DNA from: Sinimarinibacterium arenosum
Lineage (GTDB): Bacteria > Pseudomonadota > Gammaproteobacteria > Nevskiales > Nevskiaceae
DNA length: 64,000 bases
Reading direction: 5' to 3'
Assembly (NCBI RefSeq): GCF_005047655.1
Contig: NZ_SUKF01000007.1
Location: forward strand, 282,250 to 346,249
Positions 1 through 7,447 of the stretch are shown here, in pieces; within the stretch, counting starts at the first letter, position 1; each line of letters opens with the position of its first letter. The position numbers were made by a program, and so were the translations under genes. Under the pieces are notes generated by a model that was not told where the DNA came from, did not search any database, and worked only from the letters and a program-made list of their open reading frames with translations.

Positions 1-375
1 AAGTTCGAACGTCGCGCAGTGGTGGCGGACTCGTTCGACATCAAGCTGCAGGGCGCCGGTCTGTTCACCGACGCCGCACGCATTCTCGCACTGTCGCGCG
101 GCATCGCCGAGACGGCGACGCCGGCACGCCTGCTGGCGTGGCCGCGCACCGAGCATGAACGGCGCGAGGCGGAATCCTGGGTCGAGGCGTTCTACACCTT
201 GCAGGCATTTCGCCTGCGGCGTCAGCTTGATTGCCGCCGCCGCGACGCGGCACTCGACAATCGCATTCCCTCCGCCAGCCTGAGCGGCTTTGATCGCCGC
301 CTGCTGCGCGCGTGTTTCGAGGAATCGCGCGTGTTGCGCGGGCGCATCGCCAGCGAGTACGGCCTGGCTTACTGA
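1..375 (+). CDS. DUF294-type putative nucleotidyltransferase, C-terminal end (5' truncated)
   Basis: The reading frame is open from base 1, so the gene starts outside the window; an internal GTG at 19 is not a convincing start. The visible ~124 residues contain the signature of the C-terminal substrate-binding domain of DUF294 proteins: an Asp-Ile-Lys near the start, then a Leu-Phe-x-Asp-Ala-Ala-Arg-x-Leu-Ala-Leu helix. In complete family members CBS domains and a nucleotidyltransferase-like domain precede this. The family commonly sits beside DUF4212/sodium-solute symporter pairs, as here, and is thought to sense nucleotides and influence the transporter or carbon metabolism, but its reaction is not established. 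The assignment rests on motif recognition and on gene neighbourhood. Confidence 0.72.
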   Translation, partial: KFERRAVVADSFDIKLQGAGLFTDAARILALSRGIAETATPARLLAWPRTEHERREAESWVEAFYTLQAFRLRRQLDCRRRDAALDNRIPSASLSGFDRRLLRACFEESRVLRGRIASEYGLAY

Positions 376-410
376 CACGTCGCGCATCGCGCGTGGCTGG
401 CGCGCTCTGC

Positions 411-469
411 GACCAAAGTCGCAGCACAGTGGCCTACAGGTTTTAGACCAAAGTCGCGATTCGGTGGCA
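411..469 (+). repeat. Tandem direct repeat upstream of symporter operon (possible activator sites)
   Basis: The 12-mer GACCAAAGTCGC occurs at 411-422 and again at 446-457, 35 bp apart, and each copy is followed a few bases later by a C-x-GTGGC tail. The pair lies 60-120 bp upstream of the DUF4212 start at 531. Two spaced direct repeats in front of an acetate-type transporter suggest binding sites for an activator. In other proteobacteria the LuxR-type regulator CrbR controls acs/actP genes, but I cannot show that these are its sites. No clear -10/-35 pair was identified downstream. Confidence 0.5.
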
Positions 470-530
470 GGGGTCGCTTGCTACATTGGCTACAACGCAA
501 TTCATGCGTGAATAAGAGGAGAAAACGGTC

Positions 531-797
531 ATGTCTGAGCACAACTCAGCGGGCGCCGAGGCCTACTGGAAAGCCAACGTCAGGTTGGTCTTGGGGCTGC
601 TCGCGGTGTGGTTCGCGGTGTCGTATGGAGCCGGCATTCTGCTGGTCGACTGGTTGAACGAGTTCCGTCTGTTCGGCTTCAAGTTGGGCTTCTGGTTTGC
701 CCAGCAGGGTTCGATCTACGTGTTCGTTGCGCTGATTTTTGTCTACGTCTGGCGCATGAACAAACTCGACCGCGAATTCGACGTCCACGAGGACTGA
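531..797 (+). CDS. DUF4212 protein, small subunit of sodium/solute symporter
   Basis: This 88-residue protein has two hydrophobic segments (about residues 22-44 and 58-80) and the family pattern of an early Tyr-Trp-x-x-Asn, a central Phe-Gly-Phe-x-x-Gly-Phe-Trp-Phe-Ala-Gln-Gln-Gly and a C-terminal Arg-Met-Asn-x-Leu-Asp stretch. It belongs to the sodium/substrate symporter small-subunit family (DUF4212). It is an inner-membrane partner of the large symporter subunit that starts 11 bp downstream. The ATG at 531 has an AGGAG box about 9 bases upstream. Substrate is probably acetate or another short carboxylate, judged from the large subunit's subfamily and not from this protein itself. Confidence 0.9.
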   Translation: MSEHNSAGAEAYWKANVRLVLGLLAVWFAVSYGAGILLVDWLNEFRLFGFKLGFWFAQQGSIYVFVALIFVYVWRMNKLDREFDVHED

Positions 798-808
798 GGA
801 GAACACCT

Positions 809-2497
809 ATGGAAGTCATGACCTGGACTTACCTGATGGTCGGCGTGACCTTTGCGATCTATATCGGAATCGCAATCTGGTCCCGCGCCGGCTCAACTTC
901 GGAATACTACGTCGCCGGTGGCGGTGTGTCTCCTCTTGCAAACGGCATGGCCACTGCGGCCGACTGGATGAGCGCAGCGTCGTTCATCTCGATGGCCGGC
1001 ATCATCTCGTTCGCCGGCTATGACGGCTCGGTGTATCTGATGGGCTGGACCGGCGGCTATGTGCTGCTGGCTTTGCTGCTAGCGCCGTATCTGCGCAAGT
1101 TCGGCAAATTCACCGTGCCGGACTTCGTCGGCGATCGCTACTACTCGTCTACGGCACGTCTGGTCGCGGTGGTCTGCGCGATATTCGTCTCGTTCACGTA
1201 CGTGGCGGGGCAGATGCGCGGTGTCGGCATCGTGTTCAGCCGCTTCCTCGAAGTTGACATCAACACCGGTGTGATCATCGGCATGGCGATCGTCTTCTTC
1301 TACGCCGTGCTGGGGGGCATGAAGGGCATCACCTACACGCAGGTCGCGCAGTACTGCGTACTGATCTTCGCCTACATGGTGCCGGCGATCTTCATCTCGC
1401 TGCTGATGACCGGCAATCCGATTCCGCAGCTGGGCTTCGGTTCGCAGACGGCAGACGGAACCTACCTGCTCGACAAGCTCGACGGCTTGGTCACGCAGCT
1501 GGGCTTTGGCGCGTACACCGAAGGCACCAAGCCGATGATCGACGTGTTCTGCATCACGCTGGCGCTGATGGTCGGCACGGCGGGGCTGCCTCACGTGATC
1601 GTGCGCTTCTTCACGGTGCCGCGCGTGCGTGATGCACGTATCTCGGCCGGCTGGGCCCTGATCTTCATCGCGATCCTGTACACCACGGCACCGGCGATTG
1701 CCGCGTTTGCCCGCGTCAATCTGATCGATTCTGTGTCCGAGAAGGCCTATGCCGAGGCGCCGAGCTGGGTCAAGAGCTGGGAGAAGACCGGCCTGATCAA
1801 GTGGGAAGACAAGAATGCCGACGGCAACATGCAGTACGTCGCGAACAAGGATGCCAACGAGCTGACGATCGATCGCGACATCATGGTGCTGGCCAACCCG
1901 GAAATCGCCAAGCTGCCGAACTGGGTTGTCGCGCTGGTTGCAGCCGGAGGCCTGGCGGCGGCGCTGTCGACGGCAGCGGGTCTGTTGCTGGTGATCTCGA
2001 CGTCGATCTCACACGATCTGCTGAAGAAGACCTTGATGCCCGGCATTACCGAGAAGCAGGAGCTGTTGTTTGCACGCATAGGTGCGGCGGCGGCGGTCTG
2101 CATCGCGGGCTATCTCGGCATCCATCCGCCCGGCTTCGTCGCCCAGGTGGTGGCATTCGCGTTCGGGCTGGCGGCCGCCTCGTTCTTCCCTGTGATCATC
2201 ATGGGCATCTTCTCGCGGCGCATGAACAAGGAAGGCGCGATTGCAGGCATGGTGCTGGGGCTGACTGTGACCGCGGGTTACATCATCTACTTCAAGTTCA
2301 TGCATCCGGAGCTGAATACGCCGGATCACTGGTTCCTCGGCGTCTCGCCGGAAGGATTCGGAACCGTCGGCATGGTGCTGAACTTCGTGATAGCGACAGC
2401 GGTTGCGAGCGTCACCAAGGCGCCGCCGGCTGCGGTACAGCGGCTGGTGGCTGAAATCCGCGTTCCTCGCGGAGCAGGCGCAGCGTCGGCACACTGA
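809..2497 (+). CDS. VC_2705-type sodium/solute (acetate-like) symporter, large subunit
   Basis: I start this 562-residue protein at the ATG at 809, behind TGAGGAGAA, 11 bp after the DUF4212 gene; the frame is open further upstream but overlaps that gene. It is a polytopic inner-membrane sodium:solute symporter. Family features include the early Ala-Gly-Gly-Gly-Val-Ser-Pro and Ala-Asp-Trp-Met-Ser-Ala-Ala-Ser-Phe motifs, and a long polar insert (about residues 305-370, rich in Lys, Asp and Asn) before the segment ending Ala-Ala-Leu-Ser-Thr-Ala-Ala-Gly-Leu. That insert is typical of the VC_2705 subfamily that pairs with DUF4212 and distinguishes it from classical ActP. It probably imports acetate or a related short-chain acid with Na+. 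The operon ends in a strong hairpin terminator. Confidence 0.88.
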   Translation: MEVMTWTYLMVGVTFAIYIGIAIWSRAGSTSEYYVAGGGVSPLANGMATAADWMSAASFISMAGIISFAGYDGSVYLMGWTGGYVLLALLLAPYLRKFGKFTVPDFVGDRYYSSTARLVAVVCAIFVSFTYVAGQMRGVGIVFSRFLEVDINTGVIIGMAIVFFYAVLGGMKGITYTQVAQYCVLIFAYMVPAIFISLLMTGNPIPQLGFGSQTADGTYLLDKLDGLVTQLGFGAYTEGTKPMIDVFCITLALMVGTAGLPHVIVRFFTVPRVRDARISAGWALIFIAILYTTAPAIAAFARVNLIDSVSEKAYAEAPSWVKSWEKTGLIKWEDKNADGNMQYVANKDANELTIDRDIMVLANPEIAKLPNWVVALVAAGGLAAALSTAAGLLLVISTSISHDLLKKTLMPGITEKQELLFARIGAAAAVCIAGYLGIHPPGFVAQVVAFAFGLAAASFFPVIIMGIFSRRMNKEGAIAGMVLGLTVTAGYIIYFKFMHPELNTPDHWFLGVSPEGFGTVGMVLNFVIATAVASVTKAPPAAVQRLVAEIRVPRGAGAASAH

Positions 2498-2542
2498 GGT
2501 CACACGGCAGTACTGGCATCGGTCCCTGGATCCGGTGTCCCA

Positions 2543-2578
2543 ACGCCCCCGGGAGAGTTCCCGGGGGCGTTATGTTTT
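2543..2578 (+). terminator. Intrinsic terminator of the symporter operon
   Basis: A perfect 12-bp stem (2543-2554 with 2559-2570, sequence ACGCCCCCGGGA and its complement) encloses a GAGT tetraloop and is followed by TATGTTTT. It lies 45 bp after the symporter stop codon, which fits rho-independent termination. Confidence 0.85.
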
Positions 2579-2606
2579 GACCAGTCGAAATAAACGAGTG
2601 TTTAGT
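2577..2606 (+). promoter_or_regulatory. Candidate promoter and palindrome driving the putative sRNA
   Basis: TTGACC at 2577-2582 resembles a -35 box and TTTAGT at 2601-2606 is a weak -10 with 18-bp spacing. Between and over them lies the inverted repeat TAAAC-GAGT-GTTTA (2591-2604), whose 5-bp arms are perfect. The same core, AAC-GAGT-GTT, recurs at 8456-8465 in front of the reductase/diiron pair. This looks like a TetR-type operator, but the regulator is unknown. Confidence 0.35.
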
Positions 2607-2611
2607 GGCAG

Positions 2612-2688
2612 AATAAAGAAGTCCGGTCGCTTTCCCTCCCTTAGGCCGGACAGTCTTTGACCGCGGCCTGGCCGCGGTCACTTTTTTG
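2612..2688 (+). ncRNA. Candidate small RNA with CU-rich loop and intrinsic terminator
   Basis: About 75 nt between the symporter terminator and rlmJ have the layout of a trans-acting sRNA. The first hairpin pairs 2621-2628 (GTCCGGTC) with 2644-2651 (GGCCGGAC). It displays a 15-nt loop containing CCCTCCC, complementary to Shine-Dalgarno sequences. A short linker follows, then a second hairpin (TGACCGCG at 2658-2665 with CGCGGTCA at 2673-2680) ends in a run of six T. No reading frame of note fills the interval. The structure, its own terminator just 110 bp after another terminator, and a possible promoter at 2577 argue for an independent transcript. No known sRNA family was recognised. Confidence 0.45.
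2658..2687 (+). terminator. Intrinsic terminator of the putative sRNA
   Basis: TGACCGCG (2658-2665) pairs with CGCGGTCA (2673-2680). The inner GCCTGGC can extend the stem, and CTTTTTT follows. It sits upstream of rlmJ and not after any protein gene, so it must end a separate transcript arising after the terminator at 2543. Confidence 0.75.
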
Positions 2689-2731
2689 TCCGCGGGTTTC
2701 GTTGCGGCCGCAGAGCGTCGATACTGACAGC

Positions 2732-3553
2732 GTGCACTACCAACACCAATTTCACGCCGGCAACTTTGCCGACGTTTTCAAGCATGTCGTGCTGCTGGCC
2801 GTGGTTGATGCGCTCAATCGCAAGCCCGGTCCGTGGTGCTATTTCGATACCCACGCGGGTGCGGGCGACTACGATCTGCGCAGTGATGCCGCGCAGCGCA
2901 CCGACGAGGCGGCGTCTGGCGTCGCCCGACTGTGGACGCGGCCCGCGGACACTCCGCTGCTGCAGCGCTATCTCGATCTGCTGCACCAATACAATCCGGA
3001 TGGCAGCTTGCGCCATTATCCGGGCTCCCCGCGCTGGGTCGCCGAATGCGCCCGTGCCGATGACCGCCTGGTGCTGTGCGAACGCCAGCCGGCGATTGCG
3101 ACCGTGCTGCGGCAGAATTTCCGTGGCGACCGCCGCGTCGCCGTGCATCAGCGTGACGGCTATGAGGCGCCGGGACTGCTGCCCCCGCGCGAAAAGCGCG
3201 GCATGGTCCTGATCGATCCGCCGTTCGAGCGACCGGACGAGTTTCGCGCGGTCAGCGAGCTGTTGCGGCAGGCCGCGGCGCGCTTTGCGCATGGGGTCTA
3301 TCTGGTGTGGTATCCGCTGAAGAATCGCCACGCCGCCGAACGCCTGCCACGGGCTGCGGCAACCCTGGGGCGCGAGGGTCTGGATCTGCATTTCGATACC
3401 GGGGCGCCGGCACAGGGGCAGATGCACGCCTGCGGCATGCTGCTGCTGAATCCGCCGTTCGGCCTCAAGGAGGCGCTGGCGCCGACGCTGGATGCCTTGC
3501 GCGTCGTTCTCGCACAGGGCCCGGGCGCAGCCTGGACTGCAGAATCGTTCTGA
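2732..3553 (+). CDS. rlmJ: 23S rRNA (adenine2030-N6)-methyltransferase RlmJ
   Basis: RlmJ transfers a methyl group from S-adenosylmethionine to N6 of A2030 in 23S rRNA. The 273-residue product starts at GTG 2732 because this gives the family's characteristic opening (x-x-Tyr-x-His-x-Phe-His-Ala-Gly-Asn-x-Ala-Asp-Val-x-Lys-His), matching E. coli RlmJ residue for residue in spacing. The SAM-binding loop Asp-Thr-His-Ala-Gly-Ala-Gly is at residues 39-45. The catalytic Asp-Pro-Pro-Phe-Glu motif is near residue 165. Length agrees with the family (about 280). No strong Shine-Dalgarno is visible before the GTG. The gene stands alone between a terminator and the Nudix gene. Confidence 0.93.
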   Translation: MHYQHQFHAGNFADVFKHVVLLAVVDALNRKPGPWCYFDTHAGAGDYDLRSDAAQRTDEAASGVARLWTRPADTPLLQRYLDLLHQYNPDGSLRHYPGSPRWVAECARADDRLVLCERQPAIATVLRQNFRGDRRVAVHQRDGYEAPGLLPPREKRGMVLIDPPFERPDEFRAVSELLRQAAARFAHGVYLVWYPLKNRHAAERLPRAAATLGREGLDLHFDTGAPAQGQMHACGMLLLNPPFGLKEALAPTLDALRVVLAQGPGAAWTAESF

Positions 3554-3646
3554 GGGCCGGCAATTCAATGGTTGTCTTATGTCCGTCACCGCGCCGCGGG
3601 TGCGGTGATGGCGGATAATCCGGGCTCGTTATTGCGAACCGATTCG

Positions 3647-4171
3647 ATGGACGATCCGATAGAAGTCTTGGCCGAGGGCCGCTTTCTGCGCTTGCTGAAG
3701 GAAGGGCGCTGGGAGTACGTGCGCCGTGTCAACGCACGGGGCGCGGCGTTCATCGTCGCGCGTACCGATGCCGACGAACTGGTGCTGGTCGAACAACATC
3801 GCGTGCCGCTGCACGCGCGCACGATTGAGCTGCCTGCGGGCATCATCGGCGACGAGGCCGAGCATCGTGACGAGAGTATCGAGGCGTCGGCGCTGCGCGA
3901 GCTCGAGGAGGAGACCGGTTTTCGCGGCGCGCGCGCCGAGATCCTGCTGAGCGGGCCGACCGCGCCCGGAATGAGCGGCGAGCAGGGTCATTTCGTGCGC
4001 GCGCACGATCTGGTTCGCACTGGCCCCGGCGGCGGCGTCGGCAACGAAGAGATCACCGTACATGTGGTGCCGATCGCCTCGATCGACGACTGGCTGCGCA
4101 CGCAGCAGCGTGCCGGCCTGCAGATCGACGCCCGCGTGTTTGTCGGTCTGTATTTCCTGCGGCGGGCCTAG
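3647..4171 (+). CDS. Nudix hydrolase, ADP-ribose pyrophosphatase-like
   Basis: A 174-residue Nudix-fold protein that probably hydrolyses an ADP-sugar or other nucleoside diphosphate derivative. Residues around 62-90 carry Glu-Leu-Pro-Ala-Gly, then the Nudix box ending Glu-x7-Arg-Glu-Leu-Glu-Glu-Glu-Thr-Gly-Phe. The box glycine lies two residues further upstream than in the strict Gly-x5-Glu-x7 consensus, a spacing seen in some ADP-ribose pyrophosphatase-like members. The start at ATG 3647 (Met-Asp-Asp-Pro) is preferred to the in-frame ATG at 3572, which would add a non-conserved leader. Its stop codon shares the tetranucleotide CTAG (4168-4171) with the stop of the convergent gene downstream. 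Confidence 0.82.
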   Translation: MDDPIEVLAEGRFLRLLKEGRWEYVRRVNARGAAFIVARTDADELVLVEQHRVPLHARTIELPAGIIGDEAEHRDESIEASALRELEEETGFRGARAEILLSGPTAPGMSGEQGHFVRAHDLVRTGPGGGVGNEEITVHVVPIASIDDWLRTQQRAGLQIDARVFVGLYFLRRA

Positions 4172-4860
4172 AGCAAGCGTCGTGGCGGGAACTGCGCGGC
4201 ATCGGCCAGCGTCTCGGCCTGGGCAATGGCGCTGCTGAACACACGGTCTGCCAGCACCGGCCCCAGCGCTTCGCAGGCGGCGACATACATCAGATGCGAG
4301 AAGCTCGGGTATTCGGTCGCCGCCAGGCGCAGGAAATAACCGTCGTCGTCGAGTTGCGCGGCCCACGCCTCCAGTGCCATGCGGCCACTGTCCGTGATCT
4401 TCTGCGCGCTGGCGTGACGCCGGATCGCCTGCGAGAAATCCCGTTCTGCGGTAGCGCCCGCGGCGCCGACACCGCGAAACACGTCGAGCACCACACTGCG
4501 AAAGACACGGAACGCGGCGCTGGCATTCGCGCTGCCGGTGCCGTTGACCACGCGGGGTACCGTCGCGGGCGTGACGCTGCGTCTACCCGCGGCGCCGGTG
4601 CTGCTGCGGGTCGGGTCGATGCCGCGGGTCAGCAGTGCGCGATACAGCGCCATGCGGATTTCATGGCGCTGGCGCGTCGGCAGCATCAGCGCAGCGGCGA
4701 CTTCGTTGACGTACTCGATCAGCGCGTGCGGTTTGCCGGTGGCGTAGCTGCGATCCCACAGCGACAGCGCCGACTGCGTTTCGGCGTCGCCGAGCAGGCC
4801 GCGAAAGCCGTCGGCCAGTGCATCGCGAATGCCGGGCGTCGAAGAATTCGGCGTCGCCAT
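4168..4860 (-). CDS. Uncharacterised protein, second gene of the amt operon
   Basis: I do not recognise this 230-residue soluble protein. It has no signal peptide or membrane segment, is rich in Ala and Arg, and has a helical look. An N-terminal half (residues 1-85) with a Tyr-Val-Asn-Glu-Val-Ala-Ala-Ala-Leu-Met-Leu-Pro-Thr-Arg-Gln-Arg-His region is joined by a Thr/Ser/Gly/Arg-rich linker (about 85-110) to a second helical half. It starts only 3 bp after the ammonium transporter stop codon, so the two are almost certainly cotranscribed under the sigma-54 promoter at 6201. No GlnK/GlnB gene is present next to amt, where one is usual. Whether this protein has a related role is unknown. Confidence 0.65.
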   Translation of the reverse strand: MATPNSSTPGIRDALADGFRGLLGDAETQSALSLWDRSYATGKPHALIEYVNEVAAALMLPTRQRHEIRMALYRALLTRGIDPTRSSTGAAGRRSVTPATVPRVVNGTGSANASAAFRVFRSVVLDVFRGVGAAGATAERDFSQAIRRHASAQKITDSGRMALEAWAAQLDDDGYFLRLAATEYPSFSHLMYVAACEALGPVLADRVFSSAIAQAETLADAAQFPPRRLL

Positions 4861-4863
4861 GAC

Positions 4864-6150
4864 TCAACCCTTGCCGCCGTGCAGGAGTTCCTTCTGAAAC
4901 TCCGGATAGCCGATTTCGTAATGCTCGGTGAAATCGAGACCGCGCTGTTCGTGCAGAGTGTCGGCGCGCAGGCCGACCGTGCGCTTGAGGATCCAGAAGG
5001 TCAGAAACGCGGTCGGGAATGCCCATGCGGCGGCTATGCCGATGCCGAGCAGCTGGATCAGCATACGATGCAGATTGAACAGATCGTCGGCATAGAAAAG
5101 ACCGGCGGCGAGCGTGCCCCAGGCGCCACAGAACGCGTGCACCGGAACCGCGCCGACAACGTCGTCGATGCGCAGTCGGTCCAGCAGGTCGGCGCCCAGG
5201 ACCATGACCGGTCCGGCGATAAAGCCGGTCAGCAGCGCGAAGCCGGTGGGCATCGTGGCGCAGCCGGCGGTGATGGCGACGAGTCCGGCGATGGCGCCAT
5301 TGACCGTGGTAGTCATCAGCACCGGGCGTCCGAGCAGGGCCAGGCAGACGTAGGCGCCGACCATGCCGGCGGCGCCGGCCAGGTGCGTGTTGACCAGGAT
5401 GATGCCGACGTCGGCGCTGGCCGCCAATGTCGAGCCGCCGTTGAAACCGAACCAGCCCAGCCACAGCACGAACACGCCGAGTGCGACAAAAGGCAGGTTA
5501 TGCCCCGGAATGATGCGGGGCGTGCCGTCGGGGGCGAAGCGGCCCAGCCGCGGTCCAACCACGAGGGCGCCGGCCAGCGCACACCAGCCGCCGACCGAAT
5601 GCACCACGGTGGAGCCGGCAAAGTCGACGAAGCCGAGCTCGGCCAGCCATCCCTTGCCCTCAAAGAAGCTGCCCCAGGCCCAGGAGCCGAATACCGGATA
5701 GATCAGTGCGGTGATGATCACCGATGCCAGTACGTACGGGCCGAAGCGCATGCGTTCGGCGACCGCACCGGACACGATGGTTGCGGCGGTGGCGGCGAAC
5801 ATCGCCTGGAACAGCAGAAAAACGGATTCCGAACCGGTCAGCGTTTCCGGCAGGAAATGACTGCTGCCGAACCATCCCGTCGGGTTGTCACCGAACATCA
5901 GCCCGAAGCCGATCACCCAGAAGGCAATGGCGCCGAAACTGAGATCGGCCATGTTCTTCATGATCACGTTGGTGGTGTTCTTGGCCCGCGCGAATCCGGC
6001 TTCCAGCAACGCGAATCCGGCCTGCATGAAGAACACCAGTGCCGACGCCACGCAGACCCAGGCAATGTCGCCTGCATCTTCCAGCGTTCCGGCGAACACA
6101 GTCGTTGGCGCAAACAGCAGCAGCAATATCCCAATGTGCAGTCTTTGCAC
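4864..6150 (-). CDS. amt: Ammonium transporter of the Amt/MEP/Rh family
   Basis: The product is a 428-residue inner-membrane channel for ammonium. I start it at GTG 6150, behind a GGTGGGA box, which yields a signal-like leader ending Thr-Val-Phe-Ala before the mature N-terminus; the frame is open upstream but without family similarity. Conserved landmarks are Gln-Ala-Gly-Phe-Ala-Leu-Leu-Glu-Ala-Gly in the first helix, Asp-Phe-Ala-Gly-Ser-Thr-Val-Val-His (first pore histidine) and Val-Pro-Val-His-Ala-Phe-Cys-Gly-Ala-Trp-Gly (second pore histidine). It is the first gene of a two-gene operon. The upstream sigma-54 promoter implies expression under nitrogen limitation, probably through NtrC. Confidence 0.93.
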   Translation of the reverse strand: MQRLHIGILLLLFAPTTVFAGTLEDAGDIAWVCVASALVFFMQAGFALLEAGFARAKNTTNVIMKNMADLSFGAIAFWVIGFGLMFGDNPTGWFGSSHFLPETLTGSESVFLLFQAMFAATAATIVSGAVAERMRFGPYVLASVIITALIYPVFGSWAWGSFFEGKGWLAELGFVDFAGSTVVHSVGGWCALAGALVVGPRLGRFAPDGTPRIIPGHNLPFVALGVFVLWLGWFGFNGGSTLAASADVGIILVNTHLAGAAGMVGAYVCLALLGRPVLMTTTVNGAIAGLVAITAGCATMPTGFALLTGFIAGPVMVLGADLLDRLRIDDVVGAVPVHAFCGAWGTLAAGLFYADDLFNLHRMLIQLLGIGIAAAWAFPTAFLTFWILKRTVGLRADTLHEQRGLDFTEHYEIGYPEFQKELLHGGKG

Positions 6151-6200
6151 GATCCCACCCCGTTGTGGAGGCACCCCAACGATGCCGGTCTGCGAAGGAA

Positions 6201-6216
6201 GCAAGGAAAAGGCCAA
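6201..6216 (-). promoter_or_regulatory. Sigma-54 (-24/-12) promoter of the amt operon
   Basis: Read on the minus strand, TTGGC then seven bases then TTGCT matches the sigma-54 consensus YTGGC-N7-TTGCW, with the invariant GG and GC exactly 10 bp apart. Transcription would start near 6190, about 40 bp before the GTG at 6150. This is the expected control for an ammonium transporter. I did not find a convincing NtrC box further upstream, where the divergent RDD gene begins. Confidence 0.8.
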
Positions 6217-6304
6217 CTTCGCCGAAACCCAGGACTCAACGGGGCTGCGCCGGCTCGCGGATCGGGTTAACGTCGGCGCTTCGGGCTTGAGTTGCGGGGA
6301 TGCG

Positions 6305-7351
6305 ATGAACAAATCCGACGATGCCACCGCGACGCCGCCGGTGCCGGTCGACGGCAACGGCGTTGCCGTCGACCCACGGCGGATGATCACGCCGGACGCC
6401 TTTCGCGTCAGTGAACAGCTGTACGGATTGCCACTGGCGGGCCCATGGCGGCGGCTGGCTGCGATCCTGATCGATGCCGGGATCGTCGGCCTCATCTCGC
6501 AGGCGGGTGGTTTGTTGTTGGGCCTTGCACTGGGCTTGATGGGCTGGGCCTGGTGGATCACGCGCAAGGCGCCGGAGGCACCGCTCCCTGCGAGGGTGCG
6601 TCGGGTACTGCGGCTTGCCGCTGCAGTCGTCGCGCTGGGCGTGGTGTTGTCTTTGCTGGACGTGCCTTCCGGCGAATACGCGCTGTTCTCGGAACAGACC
6701 GAGACCACGCCAGGCCAGTCGCTGGATCTGAGTCCTGCCGATGGCGTCAGCTTTGCCGCTCAGCTTGCCGGGTTCGTCAGTTGCAGTGACGCGCCCTGTC
6801 GCCGTGCGCGCTTTCCTGCGGTGATCGAGGCGGCAGGGCGCAGTCGCACTTCTGTCGAAGAACAGCGTGAGGTGTTGGCGGAACTGGCCGGCAGCGCGGC
6901 CGATGACGCTGACGAGGTCGCGGCGCTGATGACGCTGGTCGATGGCCGTGCAGCCGACAGCGCGCCGCCGGCGGTCAAATCCGCGCCACAAGCCACGCCG
7001 GATTTTGCTGAGCGCATGCTGAAGGCGCTGCACGGGATCGTCGACGAAGTCGGGGAGAATTTCGGCTGGGGTGCGGTCTACTTCACCCTGGTGACCGTGT
7101 ACTGGCGGGGGCAAACCCTGGGCAAGCGCTGGATGGGTATTCGCGTGGTCGTGCTCAACGGGCGACCGATCAGCATCGCGGCCGCGTTCGAGCGCTACGG
7201 GGGGTACGCCGCCGGTCTTGCCACCGGCTTGCTCGGGTTCCTGCAGGTGTTCTGGGATCCCAACCGCCAGGCGATCCATGACCGGATCGCGTTCACTGCG
7301 GTCATCCGTTTGCGCGGTGCATCGATACCGTCCAACGGCGATGTCTCTTGA
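6305..7351 (+). CDS. RDD family membrane protein with large soluble insert
   Basis: This 348-residue inner-membrane protein carries the hallmarks of the RDD family. An N-terminal Arg-Arg-Leu-Ala-Ala-x-Leu-Ile-Asp is followed by hydrophobic helices. A C-terminal part has Thr-Leu-Gly-Lys-Arg-Trp-Met-Gly-Ile-Arg-Val-Val, and the family closes with an Arg-Gln-Ala-Ile-His-Asp-Arg segment. About 160 residues of mostly polar sequence, with a Cys-Ser-Asp-Ala-Pro-Cys pair, separate the two membrane regions, which is much longer than in small RDD proteins. The start at ATG 6305 is the first Met compatible with the divergent amt promoter region. Function of the family is poorly known; some members influence Na+/H+ exchange. 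Confidence 0.82.
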   Translation: MNKSDDATATPPVPVDGNGVAVDPRRMITPDAFRVSEQLYGLPLAGPWRRLAAILIDAGIVGLISQAGGLLLGLALGLMGWAWWITRKAPEAPLPARVRRVLRLAAAVVALGVVLSLLDVPSGEYALFSEQTETTPGQSLDLSPADGVSFAAQLAGFVSCSDAPCRRARFPAVIEAAGRSRTSVEEQREVLAELAGSAADDADEVAALMTLVDGRAADSAPPAVKSAPQATPDFAERMLKALHGIVDEVGENFGWGAVYFTLVTVYWRGQTLGKRWMGIRVVVLNGRPISIAAAFERYGGYAAGLATGLLGFLQVFWDPNRQAIHDRIAFTAVIRLRGASIPSNGDVS

Positions 7352-7447
7352 CGCCTGACGTTCATCAGAGGAGCGTGGGTTCCGGTATCACAAAAGAAGA
7401 CGTGGACTTGGATACGCCACGCGCATGGATGCCGGGAGGGTGTGAGC

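Noticed and set aside
467..484. Sigma-54-like TGGCAGG...TTGCT before the DUF4212 gene
   Set aside because: GG to GC spacing is 12 bp, two longer than the invariant 10, so it should not function as a -24/-12 promoter.
4294..6270. Long plus-strand open frame (658 codons) opposite the amt operon
   Set aside because: It is an antisense shadow of strong amt and neighbour genes, has shadow-type composition and no family resemblance. GC-rich third positions leave the opposite strand open.
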